Of a DNA stretch of 64,000 nt, positions 41,896 through 53,040 are shown piece after piece. The notes under the pieces are model-generated. The model saw nothing but the letters and a program-made list of their open reading frames with translations, was not told where the DNA came from and searched no databases. Source of the DNA: Aerococcus sp. Group 1 (GTDB lineage Bacteria; Bacillota; Bacilli; Lactobacillales; Aerococcaceae). Position numbers and translations under genes: made by a program. Within the stretch, counting starts at the first letter, position 1. Every line of letters begins with the position of its first letter. The stretch is from the NCBI RefSeq assembly GCF_000193205.1, contig NC_015278.1, positions 1,922,001 to 1,986,000 of the forward strand, read 5' to 3'.

Positions 41896-44800
41896 TTATG
41901 CTTTTTTCTTACGGTCGAGGCTGAGGCAGCCTAATCCAGCCAGGAGCAAGGATAGGCCAAGTCCGCTTACTGAAGCAAGAGCACCTGTTTGAGGTAAGCT
42001 GGAAGTGACTTGCACTGACTCAGTCGCTGGCACAGCACTTGCCTTATGACTTACAGGACTAAGTTTAGCTGATGCAGGATCAGTGTCTTGGTCATGACTT
42101 GGTCTCTTATCCCTTGCGATTTTATCTCCTGGAGTTTCTTGGCCTGATTTAGGATCCTCTGGGGTGTTCCCATCAGACTTGTCCTTAGCTGGGACACCTT
42201 CATTAGAAGTCGATCCGTCTGGGGTATCATGGTCAGAAGTCCCTTGACCAGGGGTCTTATCATTTGGCTTAGGATCTTCTGGATTGCCATCTCCTGGGGT
42301 GTTTCCACCTGAGCCAGGCTTATCTGGTTTTTCACCATCAGGGGTATGGCCACCTGGTGTATCGTTGCCTGGTTTATCTTCATTAGGCTTGTCTTGGCCT
42401 GGTTGGTCAGGATTTTCAGGGAGTGGACAAATTGGGCAATCTGGTCCTACTTCAATGATGTGATCAACTGCCGCTACTTCATTATGGCGATCGGCTTGGA
42501 GTGGGCCGTCAGCTTGACCATTCTTAATCTTTTGGGTAAAGGTGACATCATAAGCCCCTTTTACCCCTTCTTGAACCGTCTTCACTTGGCCTGGTTTCAA
42601 GGCATCACTGCGGCGGACGATCACCTTAAAGGCAGTTTCAAAGTGTTCGGTATGGCTGACTTGACCAGTAAAGTCCTTATCGCCCACCTTAATCACTTCA
42701 GTGACCGGTTCTTTGGTCACAACCACATTTGGCCTACCTACAACTTTAGAGTTTTCCACTGTCACAGTAGTGGTCTTTTGACCCGCTTGACCTGGGGTTT
42801 CTACCTTGAATTCGCCCTTGTTGAGACTTGGGTCCACTTCCACTTTCACCTTGAAAGGAATTTCTTCCGTATGGGTGTAGCTGCCGTCGGTCTTAGCTCC
42901 AATGCGAACAATCTTCTTGACTGGGGCCTTGGTTTGCTTGCTTTGTCCTGGCGTCGAAGCCGTCACTTGCCCATTCACAATAGTGTGGGTGGTTGGGGTT
43001 TCTTCTTCACCTGGGACGCCTTCTTGGTCAACAACTTCTTTGCCGGTTTCCAAAGTCGGATCCAGTTTGTAGTCTACTTCAAATGGAAGAGGATTCTTGT
43101 CGACCGTAGTAAAGCTGCCGGTATAGTCCTTGGTCCCTACCTTAACAATATGTTTGGCTGGGCTTACCACTGGCACTTCCTCGGTCACTACCTTGCCATC
43201 AACTACCTTGTTGACAATTTGGGTAGTCACATGACCAGGAATGACTTGGACGGTTTCTACCTTGCCCTTAACGAAGCTTGGGTCATATTCAAAGATGGTT
43301 TCGACTGGGACATCTTTGTTGACTTCGTGGGTGTTGCCTGCCACTGGCTTGGTACCCACTTCGATGACGTGGGCTTTTGGTGCAGTGTAGGCGCCGTCTT
43401 GGCTGACCGGTGCACCTTCAGCATGGCCGTTCTTAATGGCTTGGGCGTAGTCCGTAGTCTTAGACCCAGGAACCCCTTCTTGGACCGTCTTGGTTGTTCC
43501 AACTGTGAGATCAGGGTTTTCTCTAATTTCAACTGGGAATGGCACAGGACAGGTATTGGAGAACTTGTATTCACCAGTGAAGTCCTTAGAACCAACACGG
43601 ACAATTTGTTTAGCTGGGGTCACTACCGTCTCTTCCGTATTGACCACCTGACCGTCCACCACTTTAGAAACGACCTTGGTCTCTGTCTTACCTGGGGTCA
43701 ATTGACCGGTTTGAACTTGACCTTTTTCAAGGCTGTCATCAAAGACGTATTCAATTTCAACTGGAACTTCCTTGTTAATGGCTGTTTCGGTACCAGCAAC
43801 AGGCTGGGTGCCGACTTCAATGATGTGCGCTTTCGGTTCGACTGGATTAGAGATTGCGCGTTCCAGTTGACCATCGGCTTGGCCATTCTTAACGGCTTGG
43901 GTATAGGTCACGTCATAAGAACCGGACTGACCTTGTTGAACCAGCTTGGTCTCGCCCGCCTTGAGATTTGGATTCTCACGGACTTCTACCTTGTAAGGCA
44001 CTTCGAAGCGTTCAGTATGGTTCACTTGACCGGTAAAGTCTTGGTTGCCCACCTTGATCACTTGGCTGACAGGTTCTTTGGTCACTTTGGACACGGGTTC
44101 GCCAACAATTTGAGAGTTTTCAATGCTTACAGTCGTTTCCTTAGTACCGGGTTGACCTGGTGTCACCACTTGGTACTCACCCTTAGGCAAGCTTGGATCG
44201 ACTTCAACCTTGACATCAAATGGAATTTCCTCTGTAGAAGTGTGGCTGCCAGTCGTTTGGGCACCGATGCGAACGATCCGATTTTCTGGAGCGATCACTT
44301 CGCGGGTTTGACCAAAGACCTTATCGGCCATTGTGCCATTGGTGTATTTCTGACTGACGTCGCGTTCAATTAAACCGAGTTTACCTTCTTGTTCAACGAC
44401 TTCTTGGCCTGGCTTCAAGCTTGGATCCAATTTATATTCGGTCTTGAATGGTGCCAAGCTTTGTTCGGTATGCTTGAATTCACCAGAGAAGTCCTTGGTG
44501 CCCACCACAATGACTTGTTTGGCTGGGGTCACGACTTCTTCCGTAGTGGTTTCAATCTTACCGGTTTGAGGGTTGAATTTATTAACAATCTTGGTCTCAA
44601 CCTTACCTGGCGTGTAGGCACCCTTCTCAACGCTGCCCTTGTCCTTGGTATTATCGTAGACATATTCAATCTCGGCTGGAACTTCCTTGACTCTGTTTTC
44701 AGTATTTTCCGGAGCCTTGGTGCCGACCTTGATGATATGGGTCTTGGGTTCCGTCCGCGCGATTTCTTCCGTCTTCAGCTGACCATCAGCCGAACCATTC

Positions 44801-47800
44801 TTAATGGCTTGGCTATACTTGGTGGTCACAGAGCCATTTTCTCCCTTTTGAACTTCTTGGATTTCAAAGAGTGGGAGGTTTGGATCTTCTTGGATGTCCA
44901 CCTTGAATGGGAGGGTTTCAGTGACATTATGGGACACTTCACCGGTAAAGTCTTGGTCGCCAATTTCGATAATGTGTTTGACTGCTGACTTCGTTAGCGT
45001 CGTGGTAGGTGTACCAACAACTTGAGAGTTCTCAATCCTGACAGTGGTTGTTTGTTCACCGGGTTGACCTTGTTGGGCCACTCTGGATTCGCCCTTCTTG
45101 AGGTCCTTGACTTTCCGTACTTCGACTTCAAATGGAAGCTCTTCCTTGTGGGTGTAAGTTCCGTCTGTCTTGGCCCCAATGCGAACAATCTTCTTGACTG
45201 GCGCCTTGGTTTGCTTAGTCTCACCTGGAGTTGACGCCGTCACTTGACCATTGACGATCTTATGGGTGCTTGGAGTCTCTTCTTCACCGAGAATACCCTC
45301 TTGATCCACCACTTCCGTTCCAGGTGCTAGACTTGGATCGACCTTGTATTCTGTTTCAAATGGGATAGGGTTCTTATCAACAGTTGTAAATGTTCCCTCA
45401 AAGTCTTTGTTGCCGACCTTGATGAGGGCATTTGTAGCTGGAGTTTCTTGGGTCACCTTGCCTTGGCCGACCACAGAGTTCGTAATTGGCCATTCGGTGG
45501 TCCGTGAGCCCACTTTACCTGGGGTCACGATTTCGTACTTGCCGGCTTCGATGGCTGGGTCATATTCCACCGTGTAGGTAAATGGTAGCTCTTCGGTGTA
45601 AGTATGAACACCTTCTGTCTTGGCGCCGACTTTAAGCTTGCGGTTAACAACATCTGTTACTTGGACAGGGGTCCAAACATGTTGGTCTTGAAGAACGCCA
45701 TTAACAACTTTTTGCGTTACTTTATTAGAAACTTTACCTGGTTGACCTTTTTGTACTTCGACCACTTCATTAGGTGCTAAGTTTGGATCCACTTCAACTT
45801 CAGTTTCAAAAGGCATGTAGGTAATATAGTCATAACTAAATTCCCCGCTGTAGCCTTGGGTCCCCACAATAATCTTCTTATTGACAGGTGCCTTGGTTTC
45901 CGTTGTCGTGGTGGCGCCTGCTGTTACTGTGCCATCTGCAGCAGTGACCGGTGTGGTCTTAGTTTCTTCACCTGGGATACCTGTGTTCGGAACAATTTCT
46001 ACCGTTCCGGCAGACTTGGTGTTGTCGTATTCAATGTCCACATCAAATGGTTTTTGGTTGGTCGTTGTGACCGTCGCTGAACCAGCTAAAGGCTTAGTCC
46101 CCACACGGATGATGTGTTCTTTTGCCGGCGTTTCGGCTGTCACGGCTGATGTCAATGCCCCATCAGCGGCCCCATTCTTAATAGCTTGGGTGTAAGTCGT
46201 AGTCTTAGTTCCTGGCACCCCTTCTTGGTCCACATGGTAAGTGCCCTTGTCTAGGCTTGGGTCTTCAATGACCTTGACTGGGAATGGGACTTTCTCAGTG
46301 ACATCATGGCTGACTTCGCCGGTAAAGTCTTGGTCACCGACTAAGACTACCGCATTGGTAGCTTGTTCATTAATAGTTGGTTCAGATGTTGCCGTTACTT
46401 GAGAGTTTTCAATGGTCAGGGTCTTAGTTTGGCTACCTGCCTTACCAGGCGTCTCGACCTTGTATTCGCCCTTCTTGAGTGATGGATCTTTCTTCACTTC
46501 CACTTGGAATGGAATTGGTTCGGTCACTTGGTGTTCACCATTTGTCTTCGCCCCAATGCGAACGACCCGTTTAACCGGTTCTTTCGTTCGTGTTGCTTGC
46601 CCTGGTGTGGATGCTGTCACTTGACCATTCTGGATGGTATGAGTGGTTGTCGTGGTTTGTTCACCCAGTTCCCCTGGATTTTCCACGACTTCAGCGCCTG
46701 GTTCTAAGGTCTTGTCCACAATATATTCGGTTTCATAAGGAATTGGATCCTTGTCTACTGTTTCAAAGCTGCCTTGGTAGTCTTTTTGACCGACCTTGAT
46801 CACGGCATTAACTGGAGCGACTGTTTCGACGACAGGCTCGCCCACGACCTTGGAGTTTTCAATGGTCCAGGTCTTCTTGTTAGACCCGGCATGACCTGGC
46901 GTGACAACCTTGTAGTTCTCAGTCGCATCTGGGTAGTTGGTGTAGAAGTTCGGATCGAATTCCACGGTGTAGTTGAATGGAATTTCATCAGTATCAACCA
47001 CTGTGCCGGTGGTCTTGGCACCCAGCTTAATCTTCTTAGGAGCAGCCGCTGTGGTCACTTCTTGGGTCAGACTAATTTCACCGGTCTGAGGGTTACGGGT
47101 GGTTTTAACCGTAACCGCCCCATCATGACCTTCATCAACAACGGTACTTGTTCCAGGCGCCATGGTGTTGTCAATTTCAACTTCTAGGCCCTTAGGAATG
47201 ACCACTGTTTCTGTTTTAGGTCGGACACCAATCCGAATCTCCGCATCCTTCTTAGGTTTGATGATGCTTTCTTGAACCTTAGAAATCACCGGTTGTTCCA
47301 CCATCCGGCCATCACGGTTAACCCGTCTACGGTTGTCGAAGTTCCAGTCATAGACGGTGCGTTTAGAACCTAGTTCCCCATCCGTCTTCTTGATCACGCC
47401 CACATCGAGGGTGTCGTCATAGACCACATGGGTGTCAAAAGGAATTTCTTCCACGACGGCATGGCCGCCTTGGGCCACGTTAGTTGGACGGGCGATAAAT
47501 TGGGCCTTAACCGTCTCTGAACGCACTTCCTTAGTGACCGGGTCAATATAATTGGCCTTAACAGGGATGTAAACATTCTCGCCCCCTACGATATCCGCAT
47601 CTTCAGGAACAACGGCGGTTACTTCACCCGTTGTAGGATTCACACTGACATCGGACCAGACATTGCCCCGGTCATCGGTATAGGTTCCCGGTACCAATTC
47701 AAAGGAGTCTGGCTTCAATTTATTGGGATCATCTGGGATTTCTGGTAATTGCTTTAAGGTGTCGCCTTGGTAGCCAATTTCGGCGTGGTAGGCGGGCACA

Positions 47801-49560
47801 TTGTTATCAGAATCTTGAACTACGAAATAGAAGGCGTGGGTATCCTTGGAGCCGTTGGTATAGGTATACTCAATCGGCAAGTACATGGTATCCCCGGGTT
47901 GGGCATCGGCTGGCGCCGTCACGGTAAATTCAGACGGATTACCGGGAGTGGTTTCCACCTTCCAGCCCTTAGCTTCAGCGGCCTTCTTGAATTGGTCCAC
48001 CAGTTTCCCATTAGTCCTGCCTTCAGCTTGGGCATTCTTCATGTCATCATAGGACTTAGAAGGGTCGGATCCTACACCGCTTGGCGAGTTAATCTTTAAG
48101 GTAATGGACTTACCGGGTCTCAGGGCATTGGAATAATCGGTATCCTTAGTAGGGTCTTGGATGCGGTTAAAGGTCTGGTCATAGTAGCGGGTATCGTCCA
48201 GATTAACCGTGATTTCCCCGACCTTGTTGTAGTGGTCGTAGCGGGCAATCCCTTGCTTGTCGATGGTGACGGCTTGGCCATTGTGGTTAATAACCTGTGT
48301 ACCAGCACCGGTTTCGACGTAATACTTATCTGTATAACCTTGATTAGTATTAATTTCATTAACTATGTTCTTAAATTCATCCGCCGTCCGCGGTCTGGCA
48401 AAGAAGCGTGCCCTTAGGTTTTGGATGCCTCTAAATTTATTATTATTAAAGATAGAATTAGGATCTTGGAGAGCCCCCTCTGGCATCTTGAAGACAATGT
48501 CACCTGGATTCACGGCACCAACTTGGGCTGTGAGTTCCGCTTGATTGTCAGGCGTTACTAAAATGGCCCGAGCTTCCTTGGGATCAACGACGGTACCATC
48601 TGGATGGTAGACCTCGCTAGTAATTCGAGTGTAGTCTTCTGGCAACAGGTTCTCAATCCGCGCTCCGGTCTTCAGGTATTGACCTTGGACTGGCACCTTA
48701 GCCACATTGGTCTCACCTACAACCGAAATAATGGATAAGTTCTTATTCTCATTAGGGTAAGGATTGACGGAAAAACCTGTTGCAAAGTCTTTACCAGTAA
48801 ACATCTTGGTATTAGGGTTATCCCGGGTGTATTCTGATTTCCAAGCGAAGGTCGTATTCTTATTATCTACAGCATTGAGGTCTTTAAGAAATTCTTCTCC
48901 GGTTGTTATATTTATAGTAATTTGACGGCCTGGTGAAACCTCTGCGTTGATTTTTTCTGCTTCTGCAGCAGTTTTAGGATAATTGACATTTGCAAAATCT
49001 GGATCTTGACCAGGCTTTACAAATTCCCCATTACCCCGTTTAACCTGAGCTCCTCTTTTATTGTCAGTCACATAGACATTGGTATAGGTACGGTCAGAAT
49101 TGGCCCGATCAATTTCAACCTGGATCCCAAATTTTTTCTTATCCGTAGAGGTAGGGGATGGATTAAGCACGCTTGCGGTAACCCCTTCCCTAGTCGTGCC
49201 CACATCTTCTGCTGTAATAATTGAAGAAACCCCATTATTGGCCAAGTCCGAATCCCGGTAATGTTTGACCTCGTGTTCATCAGCGGCTAAGGAATCATTG
49301 GTAGTTGTTCTAATCGTTCCGTTTTCTGTTCTAGCAACCCCGTCTCTGGCTATGGGAACTGCTGTTGGAGCCGCTGTATTTAGGGCTTCATTTAAAGGAA
49401 GTGCACTTCCTGTGTCGGTTGAACCAGGGGTCACCGGGCTCGCTTCTAAAGCAGCGGGTTGGCTGATACCAGTTTCCGCTGTTGTGGGAGTGGTTTCAGC
49501 GGCCTGAACCTCTTGCCCTTGGCCCGCTAAAAATGCCGCAATAGCGACACTTCCCACTCC
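41896..49560 (-). pseudogene. Giant G5-repeat LPXTG adhesin, main part, separated from its start by an IS
   Basis: Continuous frame of over 2,550 codons for a cell-wall surface protein. The order is: the rest of a signal peptide (VGSVAIAAFLAGQGQEVQAA); a Thr/Pro/Ala-rich segment; a unique N-terminal region to about residue 700 with Ig-like units resembling Rib/YPDG modules; about 22 G5-type repeats; a Pro/Gly/Asp-rich wall-spanning stalk; LPQTG; a hydrophobic segment; and DRKKKA for sortase anchoring. The natural ATG and first 15 codons lie at 51259-51215, beyond the IS. In the present state the only start is a GTG at 49557 without a proper ribosome-binding site or positively charged signal region, so normal secretion is unlikely. 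No other frameshift or stop occurs, which indicates a recent insertion. Probable role: adhesion or biofilm accumulation, as for Aap/SasG-like G5 proteins. Confidence 0.92.
42440..47465 (-). repeat. Array of about 22 G5-type repeats (about 75-82 residues each)
   Basis: Each unit runs from one VG(T/A/D)K/QxxxG boundary to the next with a conserved (I/V)PF...DP.L..G....V..G..G....... pattern. The units fall into four classes that mostly follow each other as A-B-C-D: A (DKNPIPFETEYKVDPSL), B (EEIPF with IENSQVVG), C (VSHTE with QAIKNGxADG) and D (VPVEIEYVYD with VVTPAKQIV). From N- to C-terminus I read B A B C D A B A B C D A B C D C D A B C after one or two degenerate units. This order shows expansion by duplication of a four-unit block. 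Confidence 0.82.
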
Positions 49561-49734
49561 TATGGTGACCCCAATAAGTTGGACTTTATATATAGTGAGT
49601 TGGCCTTTGGCCAGCTCTTTTTTGTTGCTTACAGTTCTTGCTTATTTCTTGCCGACACATTTACTCAGAAATTTAAACTTGTCAAGAGGAAGAGCGTAGC
49701 GGCTCTTGATAAGTTTAAAGTTTATGTGTAATCA

Positions 49735-50625
49735 TTAAGCGGCGAAAGAAGCGTGATGAAGACGAAATTCTATAGGACTCCTAAAATCTAATTTTTCTTT
49801 GATTCTTTCACCATTGTAATAGATTATAAAATCTTCAATCGCTTGTGCTAATTCTTCAAAGGAATGATAAGTCCGACCATAGTAGACTTCTTGTTTTAGT
49901 AGACTAAAGAAATTCTCCATTGGCGAATTATCTAAGCAATTTCCTTTACGAGACATACTTTGAAAAATTCGGTGATCCTTCAAGAGCCGGGTGTAACTTT
50001 TCATTTGATAGGCCCAGCCCTGATCAGAATGAAAGGTTCTTCTGTATGGACATAATTTACTTGCTTCAATGGCAGCTTGTAGCCCCTCCAACATGCTTTG
50101 TCCATTAGGCTGATGTGTTATCTTAAAAGAAATAATTTCTCGATTAAATAGATCCATGTAAGGATCTAAATAGAGTTTTCCAGTTTGATAATTCCCAGAA
50201 TCATCGGCATAGTAGTATTTAAATTCTGTTGTGTCTGTTGTTATTTTTTGATAAGGAATGGTCGAATCAAACCGCCGGTTGATACGATTTGGCGCTATCT
50301 CTCCAATCGTTCCTTTGTAGGAATTATATTTTCTTGTCTTTCTAGTATAGCTAGTGACCTGTATCCCCATAATTTTCATTAGGCGTTGAACTTTGTTTTT
50401 ACTGACCTTATAACCACGGGAAAGCAGTTCAGCTCGCATTCTTCGATAACCATAATCCTTATGGGTTTCTCTGATGTCTTTCATTTCCTCTTTTAAATCG
50501 GCATCCTTATCAATTTCCTCATCTTTATTTTTCCAATAAAAGTAGGTCGATTTAGGAAACTTTAAAACGCTAAGAATATCTTTTAAAGCATATTTTTCAT
50601 CATGGAGACGTGTGATTTCGGTCAC
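49735..50625 (-). CDS. IS3-family transposase OrfB, full length
   Basis: Catalytic subunit of 296 residues with HTH_21 and integrase core (TTDTTEFKY, FHSDQGWAYQ, LDNSPMENFFSLLKQE). The C-terminus is complete (LDFRSPIEFRLHHASFAA), in contrast to copy 1. The GTG start overlaps the orfA stop by one base in the -1 frame. Confidence 0.93.
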   Translation of the reverse strand: MTEITRLHDEKYALKDILSVLKFPKSTYFYWKNKDEEIDKDADLKEEMKDIRETHKDYGYRRMRAELLSRGYKVSKNKVQRLMKIMGIQVTSYTRKTRKYNSYKGTIGEIAPNRINRRFDSTIPYQKITTDTTEFKYYYADDSGNYQTGKLYLDPYMDLFNREIISFKITHQPNGQSMLEGLQAAIEASKLCPYRRTFHSDQGWAYQMKSYTRLLKDHRIFQSMSRKGNCLDNSPMENFFSLLKQEVYYGRTYHSFEELAQAIEDFIIYYNGERIKEKLDFRSPIEFRLHHASFAA

Positions 50626-51161
50626 TATTTCTTCTTTTCTCGCTTGACTCTTTGAGCCACACGTCTCCTCAATCCTTTTAAAAATTTGTTCTCAATTTCT
50701 AAATCCGTAATCCGTTGTTCAAGTTCCTTTATTTTTGCTTCACTTAACTGATTGGTTTCGCTGCTATCCTTTATTTGATTGATTTGTGATTTCTTTTTAG
50801 ACACTTTAGGTGGCCTTCCTTTCCTCGCGGAAAGGCCATCAAGTCCTCTTTCATGATAAGCTCTTCGCCAATTAGCGATTAGACTTGGATTATTCATGTT
50901 TAATGAATTGGCCAATTCGCGATAACTCATTTCCGTACTTTCATACAATTCTATCGCATTTAATTTGAATTCAACAGTATAAACCTGTTGAGTCCGCCTT
51001 TTCTTTAAACCATCTACACCAAATTCATAATAGTTATTAACCCACCTTCGTAAAATAGAAGGATCTATTCCTGCTTTATTAGCTAAGGTTCGATAACTTC
51101 CTTTTTTCGCAATATAGTCTCCTACTAAATTCAGTTTAAATTCTAATGAATATTTAGACAT
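50625..51161 (-). CDS. IS3-family transposase OrfA
   Basis: 178 residues, same sequence as the copy at 10578-11114: two helix-turn-helix units and a C-terminal zipper-like helix. ATG at 51161. It binds the IS ends and, alone or fused with OrfB, directs transposition. Confidence 0.92.
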   Translation of the reverse strand: MSKYSLEFKLNLVGDYIAKKGSYRTLANKAGIDPSILRRWVNNYYEFGVDGLKKRRTQQVYTVEFKLNAIELYESTEMSYRELANSLNMNNPSLIANWRRAYHERGLDGLSARKGRPPKVSKKKSQINQIKDSSETNQLSEAKIKELEQRITDLEIENKFLKGLRRRVAQRVKREKKK

Positions 51162-51214
51162 AAAAATAACCCCCAAAAGTTGAATTCTTAGTCCAACTTT
51201 TGGGGGTCACTACA

Positions 51215-51259
51215 TCCAAGGGTTGTTTTTCTTATTGCATATCTATAATTCTTCTCCAT
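51215..51259 (-). pseudogene. 5' fragment of the giant adhesin gene (YSIRK half of the signal peptide)
   Basis: ATG at 51259 preceded by GGAGGAGAACA encodes MEKNYRYAIRKTTLG and then enters the IS, where it meets a stop after eight more codons. Removing the IS and one GGA copy joins it to VGSVAIAAFLAGQGQEVQA, giving YAIRKTTLGVGSV, a clear YSIRK-G/S motif. YSIRK signals direct secretion to the division septum in streptococci and staphylococci (known for the family). Confidence 0.9.
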
Positions 51260-51540
51260 TGTTCTCCTCCATCAAAGCGAAGACTTTAACTTATACAATG
51301 TTATTCTATTATCCTAAATTAATTTAGTTAATCTATATATTAACATCTTAAAAGTATATTTAAATTATTTTTTATTTTTATTAAAGCTACAGCAATCGCA
51401 CTGTATAATTAGCCCTAATAATACCCCAAACAATACCAATAAACCAACTTTTTAGCTTAAGCTGACAGCAAATATACAATATTTGTTCTAGTCTGTCTTT
51501 TTTTCCTTCATGTCTAAGAACAAAGTCATCATTTCCAAGC
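51260..51540. other. Upstream region of the giant adhesin gene
   Basis: A/T-rich, no gene seen. A minus-strand TATAAG near 51290-51295 is a weak -10 candidate with a poor -35 (TTTAGG) 17 bases away. An apparent 60-codon frame at 51387-51569 runs into the gatB terminator and is not credible. Confidence 0.5.
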
Positions 51541-51573
51541 AAAAATGCCACACCTGGTTGATGTGGCATTTTT
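51541..51573 (-). terminator. Terminator of the gatCAB operon
   Basis: AAAAATGCCACA (51541-51552) and TGTGGCATTTTT (51562-51573) pair perfectly; it lies 22 bases after the gatB stop. Confidence 0.88.
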
Positions 51574-51594
51574 CTTGGATACGATTAATGTTCC

Positions 51595-53025
51595 TTAACG
51601 TTTATCTAATTCTTGTTTTAAGAGTTGGTTGAGAACTTGTGGGTTGGCTTGGCCTTTGGTTTGTTTCATTAATTGACCCACTAAGTAACCCATGGCCTTC
51701 TTCTTACCAGCCCGGTAGTCTTCAAGGGATTGTGGATTTTCATCAATGACTTGATTAATCATTGGGAGCAAGGTTTCAGGGTCAGAAATTTGAACCAAAC
51801 CTTCTTTTTCCACATATTCCTTAGCCGAGCCGCCTTCATCAGCCAGGTGTTTGAAGACCTTCTTACCGATTTTAGAGGAAATGGTGCCATTGGCAATCAA
51901 GTCAATCATTTCTGTCAAGTTTTCTGGAGTAAGGCCGATTTCATCGAGGGTCTTTTCATTGTCATTCATGTAGGCTGACACTTCACCCATCAACCAGTTG
52001 GAGACTTGTTTAGGATCGCCTCCCAGTTTGACCGCTTGGTCGAAGAAGTCAGACATGACTAGGGTTTGGGTGAGGACCATAGCATCATAGTCTGGTAGGT
52101 CGTATTCTTCTACATAGCGTTTCCGACGTTCAGCTGGCATTTCTGGGATAGATTTTCGAATTTCGTCCAACCATTCTTCACTGACGGTAAATTCAGGAAG
52201 GTCAGGTTCTGGGAAGTAACGGTAGTCGGCTTCCCCTTCTTTCACCCGCATGAGGACAGTTTTTTGGTTATCCTTGTCCCAACGGAGGGTGGATTGCACC
52301 ACCCGGTCACCCCGGTTTAAGACTTGGGCTTGACGTTTTTCTTCGTAGGCCAAACCGCGACGGACGTTGGAGAAGGAGTTCAAATTCTTGATTTCAGTCT
52401 TGGTCCCAAATTCTTCTTGGCCATAAGGGCGCAGGGAGATGTTGGCGTCACAACGCATGGATCCTTCTTCCATCTTCACGTCAGAAACGTCGATAAACAT
52501 CATGGTTTCGCGGATTTTTTCCAAGTAAGCATGGGCTTCTTCTGGTGAGCGCATGTCTGCTTCAGAAACGATTTCCACTAGCGGTGTGCCTTGACGGTTT
52601 AAGTCGACTAAGGTGTCGCCTTCATCATGGATGCTCTTCCCAGCATCTTCTTCTAAGTGGATCCGTTCAATGCGGATACGCTTAGTTTCCCCGTTTTCGA
52701 GTTCAATATCCACATAGCCGTGTTCGCCAAGTGGACGGTCTAATTGGGTAATTTGGTAGGCCTTAGGATTGTCTGGATAGAAATAGTTCTTGCGGTCAAA
52801 GCTTTGCACCGGGTTAACCTCACAATTCAAGGCTAAAGCTGCCCGTAATCCAAATTCAACCGCATGGTGGTTGGTGACTGGTAAAACCCCAGGGTAACCC
52901 CAGTCGATCACATTGGTTTGGGTATTAGGATCGGCACCAAAACTGGTAGGTGTTGGGGAGAAAACTTTGGATTGCGTTTTTAGCTCAACGTGGATCTCTA
53001 AACCGATAACTGATTCATAATTCAT
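51595..53025 (-). CDS. gatB: Asp-tRNA(Asn)/Glu-tRNA(Gln) amidotransferase subunit B
   Basis: 476 residues. GatB phosphorylates and amidates Glu on misacylated tRNA(Gln) (or Asp on tRNA(Asn)). The N-terminal catalytic part reads [20 protein letters not shown] and later [17 protein letters not shown] and [11 protein letters not shown]; the C-terminal YqeY-like domain (about 330-476) binds tRNA and ends [13 protein letters not shown]. It is the last gene of gatC-gatA-gatB with a 15-base gap. Full length. Confidence 0.97.
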   Translation of the reverse strand: MNYESVIGLEIHVELKTQSKVFSPTPTSFGADPNTQTNVIDWGYPGVLPVTNHHAVEFGLRAALALNCEVNPVQSFDRKNYFYPDNPKAYQITQLDRPLGEHGYVDIELENGETKRIRIERIHLEEDAGKSIHDEGDTLVDLNRQGTPLVEIVSEADMRSPEEAHAYLEKIRETMMFIDVSDVKMEEGSMRCDANISLRPYGQEEFGTKTEIKNLNSFSNVRRGLAYEEKRQAQVLNRGDRVVQSTLRWDKDNQKTVLMRVKEGEADYRYFPEPDLPEFTVSEEWLDEIRKSIPEMPAERRKRYVEEYDLPDYDAMVLTQTLVMSDFFDQAVKLGGDPKQVSNWLMGEVSAYMNDNEKTLDEIGLTPENLTEMIDLIANGTISSKIGKKVFKHLADEGGSAKEYVEKEGLVQISDPETLLPMINQVIDENPQSLEDYRAGKKKAMGYLVGQLMKQTKGQANPQVLNQLLKQELDKR

Positions 53026-53040
53026 GTAATAATCTCCCTT

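Larger units (their letters stand above)
49561..51214 (-). mobile_element. IS3-family (IS150-type) insertion sequence, copy 2, intact
   Basis: Element of 1,654 bp in the opposite orientation to copy 1, otherwise apparently identical except for one extra A that keeps orfB complete. The termini TGTAG...CACCATA are flanked by the direct repeat TCC (49558-49560 and 51215-51217; GGA in the coding sense), a 3-bp target duplication as expected for IS3 elements. Both transposase genes are open, so it is likely active. It lies inside codons 15/16 of the giant adhesin gene. Confidence 0.95.

Noticed and set aside
42346..44373. Open frame of 675 codons on the plus strand, antisense to the adhesin
   Set aside because: It lies opposite the repetitive G5 array; composition is Trp/Phe/His-rich, repeats follow the sense repeats, no ribosome-binding site fits. 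It is a shadow of biased codon use in the real gene. Other antisense frames at 44389-47187 have the same cause.
42440..47465. CRISPR-like or simple tandem DNA repeats
   Set aside because: The repeats are 220-250 bases, degenerate, in frame and encode G5 units; there are no short identical repeats with unique spacers.
49557..49630. Rescue of the adhesin by a start inside the IS
   Set aside because: The frame is open for about 26 codons into the IS end but contains no ATG, GTG or TTG there, and the GTG at 49557 has no properly spaced ribosome-binding site, so efficient translation is unlikely.
10525..51214. Composite transposon bounded by the two IS copies
   Set aside because: The 37 kb between contain core genes such as luxS and rRNA methyltransferases, and the flanking triplets of the outer ends differ (ATA and GGA), so there is no shared target duplication.
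51387..51569. Minus-strand frame of 60 codons upstream of the adhesin
   Set aside because: It begins within the gatB terminator stem, has no ribosome-binding site and no recognisable protein features.
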